Below are positions 11,817 to 24,560 of a DNA stretch of 64,000 nt, one piece after another. Under the pieces are notes generated by a model. It worked only from the letters and a program-made list of their open reading frames with translations, did no database searches and was not told the origin of the DNA. The DNA is from Ascochyta rabiei. Taxonomy: Eukaryota > Ascomycota > Dothideomycetes > Pleosporales > Didymellaceae. The stretch is taken from positions 434,001-498,000 of the forward strand of contig NC_082412.1 of NCBI RefSeq assembly GCF_004011695.2, given 5' to 3'. Every line of letters starts with the position of its first letter. Positions within the stretch are counted from its first letter, which is position 1. The position numbers and the translations under genes were made by a program.

Positions 11817-13690
11817 CTCCTTTCTCTATCTCTCTCTAGCTAAGTATATTTTTCTAGGTCCTTTCTACGTTTTGCGTAGACTAGCAGGCGCTAGTAGCAG
11901 GTAAACCCTAGAGCTGGTTATAGTTGCGTAAGGGCCCGCCTCTTAGTAGGTTAGCTATTAGTCTAGTCTGTAGTTTACCTAGGGTGGTCCCTGCGCGCAC
12001 CTAGGTTGTTTTTGTTTTACCTAGTGCACCTTCCCTTGTTAGACGCTGTACTACTCCCTACTCTTACCTTGCCTACCTATGTTGTACCTGCCTGTCTTTT
12101 CATACCTACCTGTCTAGTTTAAATAATATATCTGTTATTGCACCTAGCTCTAGTTACTAGGCTACTACTTATAGGGCTAGTAGTCCCTCTAGTAGAGGTA
12201 GTTATAGCCTGCTACGTCCCCTTCTGTCTGCCTATAACATTCCCCTAGTATTTTATAATAGTTGTTTAGGTTTTTAATTACAGAATCTAACTATGTCTAT
12301 AGAGAGCCTACTATTACTATATTAGTAACTATAAGGTTAAGGGTAACTCTAAGGATAAGGACTTGGTCCCTGTCCCTGCCTGCGCCGTCCCCTGCTGCCC
12401 CTACTACTAGCTTACTATCCTTACTAGCTAGCCTAGTAAGTATCTTACGTCTGTTATAGGCCTGCTACTAGCTAATTCTATCTACAGCTAACTGCCTCCC
12501 TAGTGCTAGCAAGACCTGCTGTACCTGCGCTAAGCGCTAACGCGTTTGTTATTAAGACAACAGTCTTTTTACTACTAATGTAGAGCTCTACTACACCTAG
12601 TGTAACTTTAAGGGGTATATCTAAGTATATAGCTTTATCCTAGGTCTATATCTATAGCTAATAGTTATTAAGGTGTCTGTGTAGGGTAGCAATGTCTACG
12701 TTAATATAGCTAGAACCTAGGGTATTAATAGCAACAAGGCTAACTAGGGTAGGTGGCCTACCTTTGTCTGTAAGTGTCCTGCCTGTTATTATAAGAGGTG
12801 TTTTACTAATCTACTGTGCACTATTTAGGCACCTACTATAAGCTCTACTAAGCCTATAAGTCTACCCTTAACCTAGCCTACACTAACCCCTTACTAGCTA
12901 AGTAGCTAACCTCTTCTTATGTTGCCTATTCCCCCCCTAAGCCTAGTGCGCAGATTACGCTGCCTACTATACCTTTATCTAGCTGTTACAGTAGTAACTA
13001 GTTTAATGCCTACTTTTAACAGTCTACGTCTGCTATAGGGATAGCTATTAAGACACAGACTAAGCGCATAAACTAGATTAAGAAGGTCTAGGCCTGTACT
13101 ACTATAAGTCTTCTACCTATATTAAGAGTGTAGCTAATCTGCCCTAAAGAAGGCTGTTAACTAGGTTAAGCGCTTGCTTACTACGCTCTACTGCTGCCTA
13201 GAGTACCTGTTATTATCCTGCCTGTCCTACTGCCTGCGCTCTTCCTCCCCTACTAAGCACTGCCCTTCCCCCTACTAGATCTGCTTACCCCCCTACTAAG
13301 TCTGCTTACCCCTCTGCTACTGCTGCTTACCTTCCCTATTAGAGCTGCGCACTCTATGTTGTAGCACTACAGCGCCTACCTCTTACTTCTTAGCCTAGTT
13401 GTAACAGGCCTGCAGCATCTCTATTAGTAATAAGGAGGAGAATAAAGAGGAGGATAACTATAAGCAGGACTGCTGCTGCTGTATAGCGCGCAATTAGGCC
13501 CTAGACATAGCTGCTACTACCTACTATTCCCTGTCTAATAAGACTATCTTTTAAGAACTAAGTTTCTGCGTTAGCAGCTAGTAGAGTGTAAGAAGTAGTG
13601 TTGTGCTGTTGCTGTAGGGGTCCTAAGCTCTTCTACGCTAGGCACTAGGCCTAGCACAGTATCTCCTAATAGGACCCCTTAAGGGTTATT
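11817..13690 (+). pseudogene. Antisense accessory gene of E
   Basis: Between the end of E pol and its 3' LTR, on the strand opposite to pol. The first 30 bases are the E polypurine tract on the minus strand (gagatagagaaaggaggta). The plus frame contains a Cys cluster near 12762-12825 read as FVCKCPACYYKRCFTNLLC (C-x-C-x2-C-x4-C-x5-C), then Pro/Ser/Ala-rich repeats (PPTKSAYP type, about 13230-13330) and an acidic/basic stretch SNKEENKEEDNYKQD near 13420-13475. Stops are mostly TAG where Gln fits. The protein is not recognised; a Cys-rich start plus charged tail resembles the antisense frames of A/B, C, D and H. The true start and end are uncertain. Confidence 0.55.
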
Positions 13691-15162
13691 ATAAAATAAT
13701 AAAAGTTCTTTCTACTTTAACCTATTTCTTATATTCTGTGTATGCTGCTATAAAGGCCTTTTAGGCTATTATATCCTATAATGCGTCTAGAGGCTTTTAC
13801 GTTAGCTTTATATATCCTTTCTATTTAACTAGAACCTATAACATATTCTATCTACAGGCCTTCTTCTTTTTTAGGATTACCTCTACCTCCTATTTAGCCA
13901 GAGTTAAATTGTCCTCCTCTAGGACAACTAGTAGACCTAGTCTACTTTCCTGTAGGCGCTGTATTAGTAGTAGGTTAGAGGCTGTACGTTCTAGCAGGTC
14001 TATATACACTATTTTATAGAGGTTACCTAGTAAATCTAGGGTAATAGTTAAAGGGGTAGAAACTATAACTACTATGTACTAGGCTTGTAACTAGTTAAGC
14101 TTCTAGCTTAGCCTATTAGATTTTATGTTATAGAGGGAAAACTATACTCTATCTCCTATATAGTACTACTCTATAGGCCTACAGCTACAGTCTGTTATAT
14201 TCTAGGTGTGTTGTTATACCTATGCTATAGCTACCTAGGTAAGCTCTATACCCTACTAGAGGTAGTCTAGGAAATAGACTACCTGTCCCTATAGTGTGTT
14301 CTAGCTAACAGTTAGAAGTACTGTTATCTATAGGAGGTCTATATTATAGCTGTAGAGAAGTAGGTTAAGACTAACCCTAGTAACTAAAGAATTATAATTG
14401 TTAAGAGCTAGTTAGTAGGCTAGAAGGTAGTTAGGCTAGTTATCTTGTTTAAAGTTAACTATAACCTGTAGAACTGCCTACACCTCTTAGTTAGCCTACT
14501 CTATCCCTCTGTCTATCTAGGGGTAATAGGCTGTAGAGAGTAGCTAGTCTACCCCTATAAGGCTACACAGCGTTGTCTAAAAATGTCCTAGCTAGTCTAA
14601 GCTACAGTCTAAGATTATAGAGCTAGAAAAGCCTTAGAACTACTACTATATGTTATAGAAGACCTTAGCGCAATATTCTGTAGTTATAGAAGTTATTACC
14701 TTAAGCTACATATACTTAGAGAGGTAATCTATAATAACTAAGAGATAGCGTAGTATATCCTTATTAGCCTAAGAGAGGTTAACTATAAAGTCTATTAAAA
14801 TCTAGGACTAAAAATGGTTAGTAATAGGCAATAGCTAGAGTAAGCTCTGCTGTTAGCGCTGTAACATATACGCGCTAAAACAGTAGCAGTTATAGATATA
14901 ACACTAAACATCCTATAACATCTCCTTCTAGTAGAAGTTATATCTAATAATATAGAACATAGTGTTAGCACCTAGATAGCCTGTTAGGTTAGATTTGTGT
15001 GCCCTTTAGATTATTGTAGTTGTAAGTAGCTTCTAACGTAGAACCTATGTAACCCTATGCTATAGCAGCGTGCTGTAAGCACTAAGCATAAAATCTGTAG
15101 TCTACTAAGTAGTCTTAGCCTTAGGAGGGAACTAGTAGGCTCTATTATAGATAGTAGACAGG
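13691..15162 (-). pseudogene. pol: E pol C-terminal part: integrase and chromodomain
   Basis: Minus-strand continuation of E pol after insertion A. Integrase end motif at about 14500-14600: LLSTAYYP.IDR.IE.AN.EV, where the family has LSTAYHPQTDGQ.ER.NQ. A degraded chromodomain lies near 13740-13860: VLVK.KGYIKLT.KPLDALQDI, where the family has YLVKWKGY...TWEP. The chromodomain places E among chromoviruses, whose integration is guided to heterochromatin in studied members. Stop-ridden. Confidence 0.75.
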
Positions 15163-15167
15163 CACGC

Positions 15168-15369
15168 TGTTAGGCGCTAGGCCTAGGGGTACCTCTGCTA
15201 GTCTTAGCGAGCTACTATAGGGCTAGTCAGCCCAGACTATATAAAGGTGTTAGAGGTTATTGCTAATACTCTAGCAGTTAGTCTTGTTACTACATACTAC
15301 GTACCTTAATACACCTGCTATCCTCTTTAACCCTATCCTCTCTTATAATTACTTTATAAACTCTTTATA
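15168..15369 (+). repeat. A 5' LTR (202 bp)
   Basis: Starts tgttaggcgctaggcc and ends actctttata (final ca mutated to ta). It contains a TATA-like actatataaagg at about 15238-15249, a plausible U3 promoter. Partner at 22260-22461. Confidence 0.94.
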
Positions 15370-15649
15370 TTCTAATTACTCTTATATTATAATTAAAGAT
15401 AGACCTAAGCTACTATAAGTCTTAAACTAAATTATCTAGGCTTACTGTCTTTAGAGAGGGACTAAGACAACCTACCTGTAGGAGAGCTAGTAGAGCGTAA
15501 GGTAACACCTATATCTGCAGATAAGAAGATACCTTAACAGACACTAAGTGTCTATAGTGCCTTAAGAGGATCTATAGGTCCTCTAGGCAGTACACCTTAC
15601 CCTAGAGTTACATCTATAGGGCAGCTTCAGCTAAAGAAGGCTAGAATAG

Positions 15650-16690
15650 CCTAGAAGTAGGTAATTAATAATAGGAGTTAGAAAACTTGCGCAAATAGCT
15701 GTAAGAGATAAAAGACTGTAAGGAACTTTTCTTTCTTTGCAAACTTAGACGCAAATACAACAAAGGAGATCTAGCAACAATCCTATCCTTCTAAAAAGTA
15801 CTAGAAGGGGTAGAGAAACTACAATCTTCCCTATCTGTAAACCTTCTATAACCTAAGCCCCTATAGAAGTATATAAAGCATAACTGCGCAAAATATTAAT
15901 AATTAGAGAGAGATTTTAAGGGATACTTCCTCTAATCCCTAGTTAATTTCCTTATACAGGAATAAAAGATTAACTCTAGTGTAAGGTACCTCTTAGAGAA
16001 CCTAAAGACGTTATAGCAGGCTTACTGCACAACTAACTACTGTAATTAGCTAACCTAGGAACTAACATAGCAAGGGCTAAAAAGGATTATACTAGATACT
16101 CTAGAAATACTAGCTAAATATAAGTAAGTAGTGTATAAATCCTTAAAGCAATATAAGCAGTAGAAATCTTAGTCCCCTACAGATCTGTTAGATTTTATGC
16201 GTCTACTATAGGAGGAACTAGGCAACTTACATATGCTAGAGCTTTAAATCTAAGAATATATTACTACACTGCTCCCTAGTATATAAAAAGACTTATTCCT
16301 TATCTTCTATAATTAAAGGGACACAATCCTAAAGGTAGAGGAACAAGCTAATATTATTAACTAGAGACTAGGTTAGCATAGCTAATAGCTACCTAAGAAG
16401 ACTCTAGCTAAGGGCAAGACAACTAACAAAGGACTACAGAAGCGCTAATTTAGTAACTCTAGGTTAGAGGGGAACATAAAAACCCTAAAAAAGTTATTTA
16501 AGTCTAAGAAGTTCTATAAGGAGCTAGTAATGGGTAAAAAGGGCTGAGATAGGCTATATAAGACCTAAAACGCGTACCTTAAGTGTAGAGAAACTAGTTA
16601 CTACTACCCTAACTGCCTAAAGCTAAAGTTAAACTAGAAAGACCCTGCTCTAGATAAGTTAGGAAAAGATAAGGGACCTAAGAGCTAATC
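15650..16690 (+). pseudogene. gag: A gag with degraded zinc knuckle
   Basis: Plus-strand gag of A. The C-terminal knuckle at 16575-16616 reads YLKCRETSYYYPNC: the first Cys is Tyr and the His position is Tyr, both explained by G-to-A/C-to-T change, while the middle and last Cys remain. The upstream segment is a helical charged protein with Gln codons turned to TAG/TAA. A capsid-like protein is inferred from position and the knuckle. Confidence 0.72.
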
Positions 16691-19600
16691 TCCTCTCTTG
16701 TAGCCTATATTAAATTGTCTAAGAAGAAGAAGAAGAATATCTCTCTTTATAAGGTAGTGTACCTAGAACATATATGCCTACTTACAGTTAAAGCATCTAT
16801 AGGCAATGCAGAGAACATAGAAGCCCTAATAGATAGAGGGTTATAACTAAACCTAATTTTAGTTCTCCTAGCAAAGGAGCAGGACCTAGAGGTTACACTA
16901 TTAAATAAAATAGTAGCTAAGGGTGTAGGCGGAGAAGAATTGCCTATCTATAGAGTAACTACAGTAGAAGTATCTATTATTAACTCCTGTAGAAGACAGG
17001 AGGTCTAACAGATACCTTTTATAGTTACAGACCTACAAAGGTATAAAATATACCTTAGATTACCCTAGATTAACTAGATAAACCCTAAGCTAAGCTACTT
17101 AAGCTAGCGTATGCTTTTCTAAGGGAAGAAGTATAGGGAATCTCCTAAACTAGAGAAAATAGTGTTAGAAGATGCTAAAGAGTTTACACGCACTATAAGA
17201 AGTTTCTTAGCAGACGTTTATATATGTATAGTAAACTTAGTAGGTATATATAACCTAATATCTGCTAAAAAGGGCCTAATTTTAGAAGTGTATTACAAAT
17301 ATACGCACTTAGGATTAGAGAATAATACTTAGGTCCTACTAGAGCATAGAGAGCATAACCTAGCAATTAATATTATAGACGAAGCTACTCCCTCCTACTA
17401 ACTGTTATATAGACTATCTGCAACACAATTAGAGATACTTAAGAAGTATCTAGCAGAATATCTACAACGTGGCTAGATACAACACTTAAGGTTGCCAGCA
17501 GGGGCGCCTATTCTCTTTTTAAAGAAGAAAGACAGTAACCTATAACTGTGTGTAGACTATAGAGGTCTAAATAAGATAACAGTTAAAAACTGCTATCTAT
17601 TGCTACTAATTATAGAGTTACTAGAACAACTAGCACAAGCTAAGTTCTATACTAAACTAGATGTACGCAAGGCATATTACTATATCTAAATTAAGGAAGG
17701 AGATAAGTAGAAGACTGCGTTTTAAACTAGGTATAGATATTTTAAGTACACAGTAATGCTATTTAGACTTACAAATGCTCCTACCTAATTTTAGGCCTAT
17801 ATAAATAAGGCACTAATAGGATTAGTTAACGTAACTTATATTATGTATCTAGACAACATATTAGTATACTCTAAGACAGAGGAAGACTATGTTAGACACG
17901 TTAAGGAGGTCTTAGAGAGGCTTTGTAAAGTAAACCTCTATATACGCTTAGATAATTATAAATAGCACAATTAATGCATAGAGTACCTTAGGTACATAGT
18001 CTTGCCTAAAGGGGTAAGCATTAACCTAGATAGGGTTAAAATAATCTAAGAATAGCTAATCCTGTGCATAGTTTGTAATATCTAAGTATTTATAGGCTTT
18101 ATAAACTACTATTAGAGATTTATTACAGGGTTTTCTAAATTAGACTTGCTATTAACCTAATTAACCTAAAAAGGGCCAAATTTGGCTAAATCTAGTTAAG
18201 TAATAAGGAAGAAGGAGGGTTAGCCTCTTAAGCTAAGTAAAGAATCCCTATAAGCTTTCTAGAATATAAGAGATTTGTTTATTAACGTACCTATCTTAGT
18301 TTATTTTATACCTAGGAGACATACTAGGATAGAAGTAGATGCCTCTAGAGGCGCTATCTTAGGAATCCTCAGTTAACTAGTCCCTAGGGAGGGGAAGCTG
18401 GCCTAATAGAGGCCTGTAGACTTCTATTTAAAGAAGTTAATCTAAGCAGAGTATAACTATAATACTTACAACTAGGAACTTCTTATAATTGTCTAGAGCC
18501 TATAGCATTAGCAAAGATACTTAGACAGTACCTTCTTTAAGATCTCAACAGATTACTAAAACCTAAAATAGTTTATAGAGACAAAGGTTCTTAGCTATTA
18601 GCAAGTAAGGGCATACTTAGTGCTATCTAAGTTTAACTTTATAATTACTTATTACCTAGGGTCTATAAACCCTATAGATAGACCCTTACAGCGTCCTAAT
18701 TATATAAGAAAGGTATAAGACCCCTTATAAAAGTATAATAAGGCTTTTATATAACTGCTTTAGGAGATCCTAACTAGGAGGAACCCTAATACTCCCCTAG
18801 TAGCAGCTATAACCCTTTGTTTGTCTGCAAAAGGAAGAAAGGACATAAGGGATCTTAAAAGAGAAGAATTAAGAGAGAATAGTTAGACAGAGCTAACAAC
18901 AGACTTAGACAACATAGACAAACTTTCTAGCACTAAAAAAGAGTTAGGCAACGTTAAAATAGGACAAAATAACCTAGAAAAAGAAAACATAGCTAAGAAG
19001 AGGTGTATCTTGCTTATAAGGCTAAAAGATAAAGTGTAAGTTATTAAAGAACGTTACAATAACCTAATGTTAGGACACTTTAGAGCACAAAGGACCTTAG
19101 AGAAGATTTAGCGTAGATATACCTAGAAGGGCATTAATAAGGATATATCTAACTACTACTACAACTACTTAGTATATAGGAGATTAACTGCTACCTAACA
19201 CAAACTGTGCAGGTTATTACAACCTTTACTAGTGCTAAGCTAACTATAGGAGGACGTAATAATAGATTTTATTACAGAATTACCCTCTAGTAAGGTAGCT
19301 AGGCTAGTGTATAACTCTATACTAGTAGTAGTATATAAATTAACTAAAATATTACACTATATACTAGCTAGGGCTAATTAGAATAGAAAAGACCTAGCAT
19401 ATACCTAGATTAGAGAAATTATCTACTTATACAGCGCACCAGCACAAATTATCTTAGATTAGGGGCTGCTAATAAACTTAAAGACGTAGAAACCTTTAAC
19501 CACTATTTAAACTTAAGACAAGTCTTAACGTTGGCCTATTATCCCTAGACAGATAGCTAAACAGAAAGGTAAAATTAGACTCTTAAACAGTACTTACGTT

Positions 19601-20368
19601 GCTATTATACTCTAGAAAAAGATAATTCTACCCTATAGATTTTAATTGCAGAATTTGCGTATAATAATAGCATTTACGCATCTATAAATATAACACCTTT
19701 CTAAGCCTGTTACAGTATAGATCTAAGGAGCACAGATTAGCCTACTTTAGTATTAAAAGGCAGAGAATCTCCCCTTGCAAAGGAATTAGCTGCTAGAGTT
19801 ATTACCTTATAGGCTTCTTACAAAGCAAACATAGAAAAGTTAAATAAGTATTAAAAGAAACACTTAGATAAGAAACAACTACTAGCACCCTTTAAAGTAG
19901 GCAACAAAGTACTAGTTTCTAGTTAGAACATTAGGACAGTACGCCTAAAAGAGAAGCTAGACTAGAAATACCTAGGACCTAGGACTATTACAGCCTAGAT
20001 TAGCCCCAGTGCATACAGAGTAGACCTGCTAGGAACAAAAGGGATCTATCTAGTATTCTATGCGTTACTATTAGACCTATACACACTAAGAAGTTAACTC
20101 CTAATTATATAGGAATAAATATAAGAACCTATAGTTAAAGGGGAAGAGAAGGTGTAGGATGTAGAGAAAGTCCTTAACAGAAGGTAACTAGAAAACAGAC
20201 AGTAGGAATACCTTATTAAGTAGGACAGATTCCCTAACTTAGAAAATTCCTAGGAAATTAGCACAAATCTTTCTAAAGAAGTGCTAAAATAATACTAGAA
20301 AACTATAAAGTAACTGCTTAGACTGCGTAATAAGACGTTAAGGTTAAAGTCTAAAAAAGGGGGGGACT
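16691..20368 (+). pseudogene. pol: A pol: protease to chromodomain
   Basis: Long decayed polyprotein. Protease near 16800-16860 reads ALIDRGL.LNLI (family ALIDSGA...I). RT at about 17450-18060 shows QIKEGD, AF.TRYRYFKYTVMLFRLTNAPT.F and the catalytic box MYLDNILVYSKT at 17843-17880, with the second Asp changed to Asn. RNase H near 18320-18560; integrase 19230-19720 (IIDFITELP, later TERQNQTLKQYL). A chromodomain-like tail lies near 20150-20290 (VEKVLN...EYLIK.DRFPNLENS.EISTNL). The frame ends SKKGGD just before a purine-rich tract. Over 40 internal stops. Confidence 0.87.
20353..20366 (+). other. Purine tract at pol end of A
   Basis: aaaaaagggggggac-type tract lying exactly between pol and the antisense frame, about 1.9 kb before the 3' LTR. 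A similar tract ends pol in B (minus strand, about 43158-43178). It could be a second plus-strand priming site or simply Lys-Lys-Gly-Gly codons. Confidence 0.35.
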
Positions 20369-20719
20369 AAAAAGGCTAAATACCTTTACTTATTTATAAT
20401 TTTTTCCTATAAGGGTTTTTTAATTAATAAGTATTTAATAGTTTACGCTAAGGGAAAATATAACCCTACCTTACCCTAAGAAATACAGACTAGCTAAAGC
20501 AGATATCTTTTAGCCTATTATAGCTATTTCTAATATAAGGAGATAAAGAAAGTTATATGCTATATTATACAGTTATAATTATAAGTAAATATAGGAGAAT
20601 TAGTATAGAAGAACACCTTCCTGGTATTATTTAGACTATCTAAGAGTGTAATGCACCTAATTGCTATATTAGCCTAAAACTGTCTACTAACTACAAACTT
20701 AGGTATTATTAATCTAAAC

Positions 20720-22230
20720 CTTCTATTATAGACAACATCTACTACCTATAACCTCTACTATAGGTATATATAGTAGCCTTACAACCACTATAAGGCTTCT
20801 TAGCAGCAGCAGCAGCAGCAGCGGCAGCGTTAGCGGCAGCCTGTTTAGCAGCCTCCTGCTCCTCTTATTCCTCCTAGAGTTAACTAAGGGTCTTTCTAGT
20901 GCTAGCAATCTAGTACTTCAACTAACAGAAGTTAGATATTGTTAAAATAGGTTAAAACGTGCTATAATACCTTCTTGCAGGAGGTAATAGGCGCATCTAG
21001 ATTAGACTTGCCACTGCTCTCCTCTAACATCTTCTTTTACTTTATCTTAGCCTTAACAGCGCTAGCCTTAGATTAATCTTACTTCTTAATATAGATGCTA
21101 GACAAGGTTAACTTACATATATAAGTGTTGCTATTATAGAGTATAAGTAGCTCTTTCTATAGCAAATAGTTCCTATAAAGGTTAGATTATGCTATAATAA
21201 GCTAAAAAATGTTAGAACGTACTCTTAAATTATACCTAGCAACAAGCTAGCCTAGTTAATAATAGACTTGCCTATTGCAGTCTTCTTGTTAATAGACATA
21301 GGCGTAGTAGTAGCAGGTGTTACAGGGGTAGTCTTAACTCTAGCAGCATTAACAATAGCAGCACAAGTAGTAGTAACTAGGCAACAACTAGAGTAAAGGC
21401 GCGCTATGTTGCTAGAAAGCCTTAAATAGCTGTTAGTGTACTTATTAGGGCCCTAAACGTGTTAAAAGATACTAAAACAAGCTAAAAGGAGACAAAACAC
21501 GTACTAATAGGTAATTCTTATTACTATTATAACACTCTCTACAGCAGTAGGCCTAGGCTTCCCTATAGCGCAGGCTACCCTACAAAGCTAGGTTAGTAGA
21601 GAAACAATAGTCCCTATACATATTACTATTAGTAATGTAGTAGAGGCAGAGCATACAGCACTACTTAGCAGTCCTACTGTTCTTAGCAATGTTAATCTTG
21701 TAGTAAGTAGGCATTAACATAACAGCTATAGCAAATAGTAGTTAGTAACAGTTAGTAACAATTAGTAGTGGGTAGTAGCAGTTAGGAGCAGTCTAGAAAG
21801 GTTACTAAGGCGTGTTATGCAGTGCTATCTGCTAAAACATATCAGAACGTGCTAGAAAGACCTAGAAAATTCCTTAGCTATCCTTACAAAAGTGCTAGAC
21901 AGAATAGGTTAGTACTTACTAAAATAAAGTAGGATATAGTAGTAACTAATAAACTAGGGGTATAGATAGCTTATATGCTGCTAGCTACCTAGTTAGAGCT
22001 TTAGCCTACGCAGGCGGCTGCCTAGACCCTAGAGGTAAAGTAAGAGGTAAGAGAGGATTTCTATTTAACTTTTACTAGGTAAAGGCAGAATTAGTATTAA
22101 GCCCCCTCTAGCCTTATAAGGCGTCTAAAACGCCTAAAACTAGTCAGAATAAGCTATAATAGGACAGACAGAGTAAACACGTCTAAAGCTAGGCTAAAAT
22201 AATACAGTATTACTAATTATACCATTGTTT
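20720..22230 (-). pseudogene. Antisense accessory gene of A
   Basis: Frame opposite to A pol, between pol and the 3' LTR. The C-terminal part, read from about 20935 down to 20750, is E/Q/A-rich with a run of Ala codons (gct/gcc, 20802-20845 on the plus strand). The same protein is seen in the inverted copy B, where segments such as KKILEESSSESNLDAPI and TLETLSQLQEEREEQEAA are readable. Cys pair QYCMLC occurs in the B copy. Predicted: Cys-containing N-terminal half, basic patch, acidic patch, coiled coil. Function unknown. Confidence 0.62.
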
Positions 22231-22259
22231 AAGCTAAACAATCTAGAGAAGTAAGGCAT

Positions 22260-22461
22260 TATTAGGCGCTAGGCCTAGGGATACCTCTGCTAGTCTTAGC
22301 AAGCTACTATAGGGCTAGCCAGCCCAGACTATATAAAGGTGTTAGAGGTTATTACTAATACTCTAGTAATTAGTCTTGTTACTACATACTACGTACCTTA
22401 ATACACCTACTATCCTCTTTAACCCTATCCTCCCTTATAATTGCTTTGTATACTCTTTACA
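22260..22461 (+). repeat. A 3' LTR (202 bp)
   Basis: Starts tattaggcgct (tg mutated to ta), ends actctttaca, followed by cacgc. It is preceded by a purine-rich stretch ctagagaagtaagg, the likely degraded polypurine tract. Confidence 0.94.
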
Positions 22462-22466
22462 CACGC

Positions 22467-24560
22467 TATATACCCTACGTTCTGCTAAACGCCTTTATCC
22501 TACAGTAATTATATATATATGTTAATAAAAAGTAGAGGTATAATAGAGCTTAGTGTACTAATTACTTATACTAAAACTAGGGTTATTATCCTATAGACCC
22601 CCCCTAACCTCTCATTATAGTCCTGTTCCTAGCCGCTTAGCGCATATAGTTAGGCTGCCAAGCGTTCTAGGCAGAAGCAAAGGTAGAAACAGAACTTTAA
22701 CAGCTCCTCTGCCTATTAGTGCTGCCTCTTACTTAGCCTATGCGCTGTAGTAAAGTACTAGAGGTTCTTATAGTTAGTTAGGATAGTAAACAGCCTAGTA
22801 ACAGACCCTAATTTAGCTGCCTAGACCCCTAGGCACTTTATAACAGCAGTTAACTCCTTATTATAAATAGTGTAGTTCTGATATTCTATTATAAGTATAG
22901 TAGAGTAGTACGCTACTAGGTAAAGCACCTTCCTATGCTATTAAAAAAGGCAGCCGCCTAGCGCCTTACTAGAGCAGTCTGCCTCTAATAGTGTTTCTTG
23001 CTTAGGGTCCTACTAGGCTAGGACTAGTTCTGTTATAAATACGTTCTTTAGCTAGTAGAACGCTGTATCCTTCTCCTGCCCCTACCTAAATAGGATATCC
23101 TTTCCTGTAAGTTAATTAAGTAGGGCAATAATATTAGAGAAGGCTAAGATAAAGTCCTAGTAGAAGTTAGTAAACCCTAGGAAACTGCAGACCCCACGTA
23201 AAGACTGTAGGGCTTCCAAATCCTAGATAGCCTTAACCTTCTTAGGATTAGGATAAATATCCTTTCTAGCTTCTATAATATATCCTAGGTAGTGTACTTC
23301 CTTTATTACAAATACGCACTTCTTAGGATCTAAATATAGCCCTGCATTGCGTAGAAGCATAAGGACTCTGCTAACCTTCCCTAAGTAGTCTGTCCTAGAC
23401 CTGCTACTGTAAACTAGAACATTATCTAGGTACGCAGTAGCATAGTTACCTAATGTTTCTTAAAGCACGCTGTTAATGTAACGCTAGAAGGACGCTAGTG
23501 CTCTAGCTAGGCTAAATAGGCAGACTAGCTACTTAAAGAGCCTAAAACAGGTGCAGAACGCAGTAAGGTGCTTATCTTCTTCTGCAACATAAATCTAGTA
23601 AAATGCTAAATAGATATTAATCTTAGAGAACTAGTAGGCACCTTCTAGTGTACGTAAGGTCTCCTTAATAAGAGGGAGTAGGTACTAGTTAGTAATTATA
23701 ATGCTATTAAGTGCGTAATAGTCTACGCATATAAGCCACCCGCTAGAGGACTTTTCAACTAGCAGGACTAGGGCCCCTGCTAGGGAAGAGGAGGCGTAGA
23801 TCTACCCCTTGTCTATTAGTGCTAACACCTGTTTCTATAGCTTAAGTAGCTAGTCCCTTAGCATATTGTACAGAGGGCCCTAGGGTAGAGGCTTCTCCTT
23901 TCTAGACTAGTTGCGTTATAACTGTATATAGTAATCTATCTAGCCCCTATATAGGGGAAGGCTAGAGGCCTTACTCTTATTAAATAGGTTCTAAAACTAG
24001 ACTACCTTAGGGGGCAGAGGGTCTACCTCCTCTGCCGTCCCTTACGCTCCTAGGGATTAAACTAAGAGGATATTAGTAATGTTGTAGAGGCTTGTAGAGA
24101 CAAACTACTCCCTAGGTAGGCGCTTCTAGAGCCTATCAGCTAGGGTCTTATTAAACTTAGTTACTAATAGGAGAGCTATATAAACGTTTGCTGTACACTA
24201 TAAGGATTTATAGATAATAAGGTTCCCTACCTGTTATATCCTTAGTGTGCCCTTTTCTACATCTAATACTACGCCCTCTTATTAGAGCTAGGGCTTCCCT
24301 AAAATAACATCCTAGCTTAGACCTAGCACTACGTAGGCTACAGCCTGTATGTGCTACCTGTCTAAGTTATATCTAAGCAGGACTAAACAGGAGATTATAG
24401 ACTTCCTACTAGTGCCTACTGCTTACGCTAAGCGTTATAGCAGCACCTTAATAAAGTCTCCTTCTAAGCGCGCAGTAAAGTTATTACTTACTACACTAAA
24501 GTATTTACACCCTAAGTCTACTAGCATATTAGCCTAAATTGCCCTATTAATAAATAATAG
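22467..24560 (-). pseudogene. pol: E pol N-terminal part: protease, RT, RNase H
   Basis: Minus-strand part of E upstream of insertion A. Protease near 24470-24535 reads MLVDLGCKYFSVV (family D-S/T-G) and is followed by VILGKP near 24300, the usual I-L-G motif. RT box TAYLDNVLVYSS lies at about 23410-23440 (second Asp to Asn). RNase H is at about 22600-22900. A inserted just after RNase H, so pol resumes at 15162 and below. Stops throughout. Confidence 0.8.

Larger units (their letters stand above)
15168..22461 (+). mobile_element. Gypsy/chromovirus A, complete but decayed
   Basis: 7.29-kb plus-strand element with 202-bp LTRs (15168-15369 and 22260-22461) and exact 5-bp duplication cacgc (15163-15167 and 22462-22466). 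It sits inside E between RNase H and integrase. Gag, CCHC remnant, protease, RT, RNase H, integrase and chromodomain follow in order, ending near 20370. A further 1.9 kb before the 3' LTR carries an accessory frame on the minus strand. LTRs differ by about a dozen transitions and one transversion. Confidence 0.94.

Noticed and set aside
12262..12459. 65-codon plus-strand open frame in E 3' region
   Set aside because: Falls in the region of the E antisense gene, but the conserved-looking Cys cluster and charged segments are in other frames after the decay; not called separately.
24349..24537. 62-codon plus-strand open frame
   Set aside because: Antisense to the E protease.
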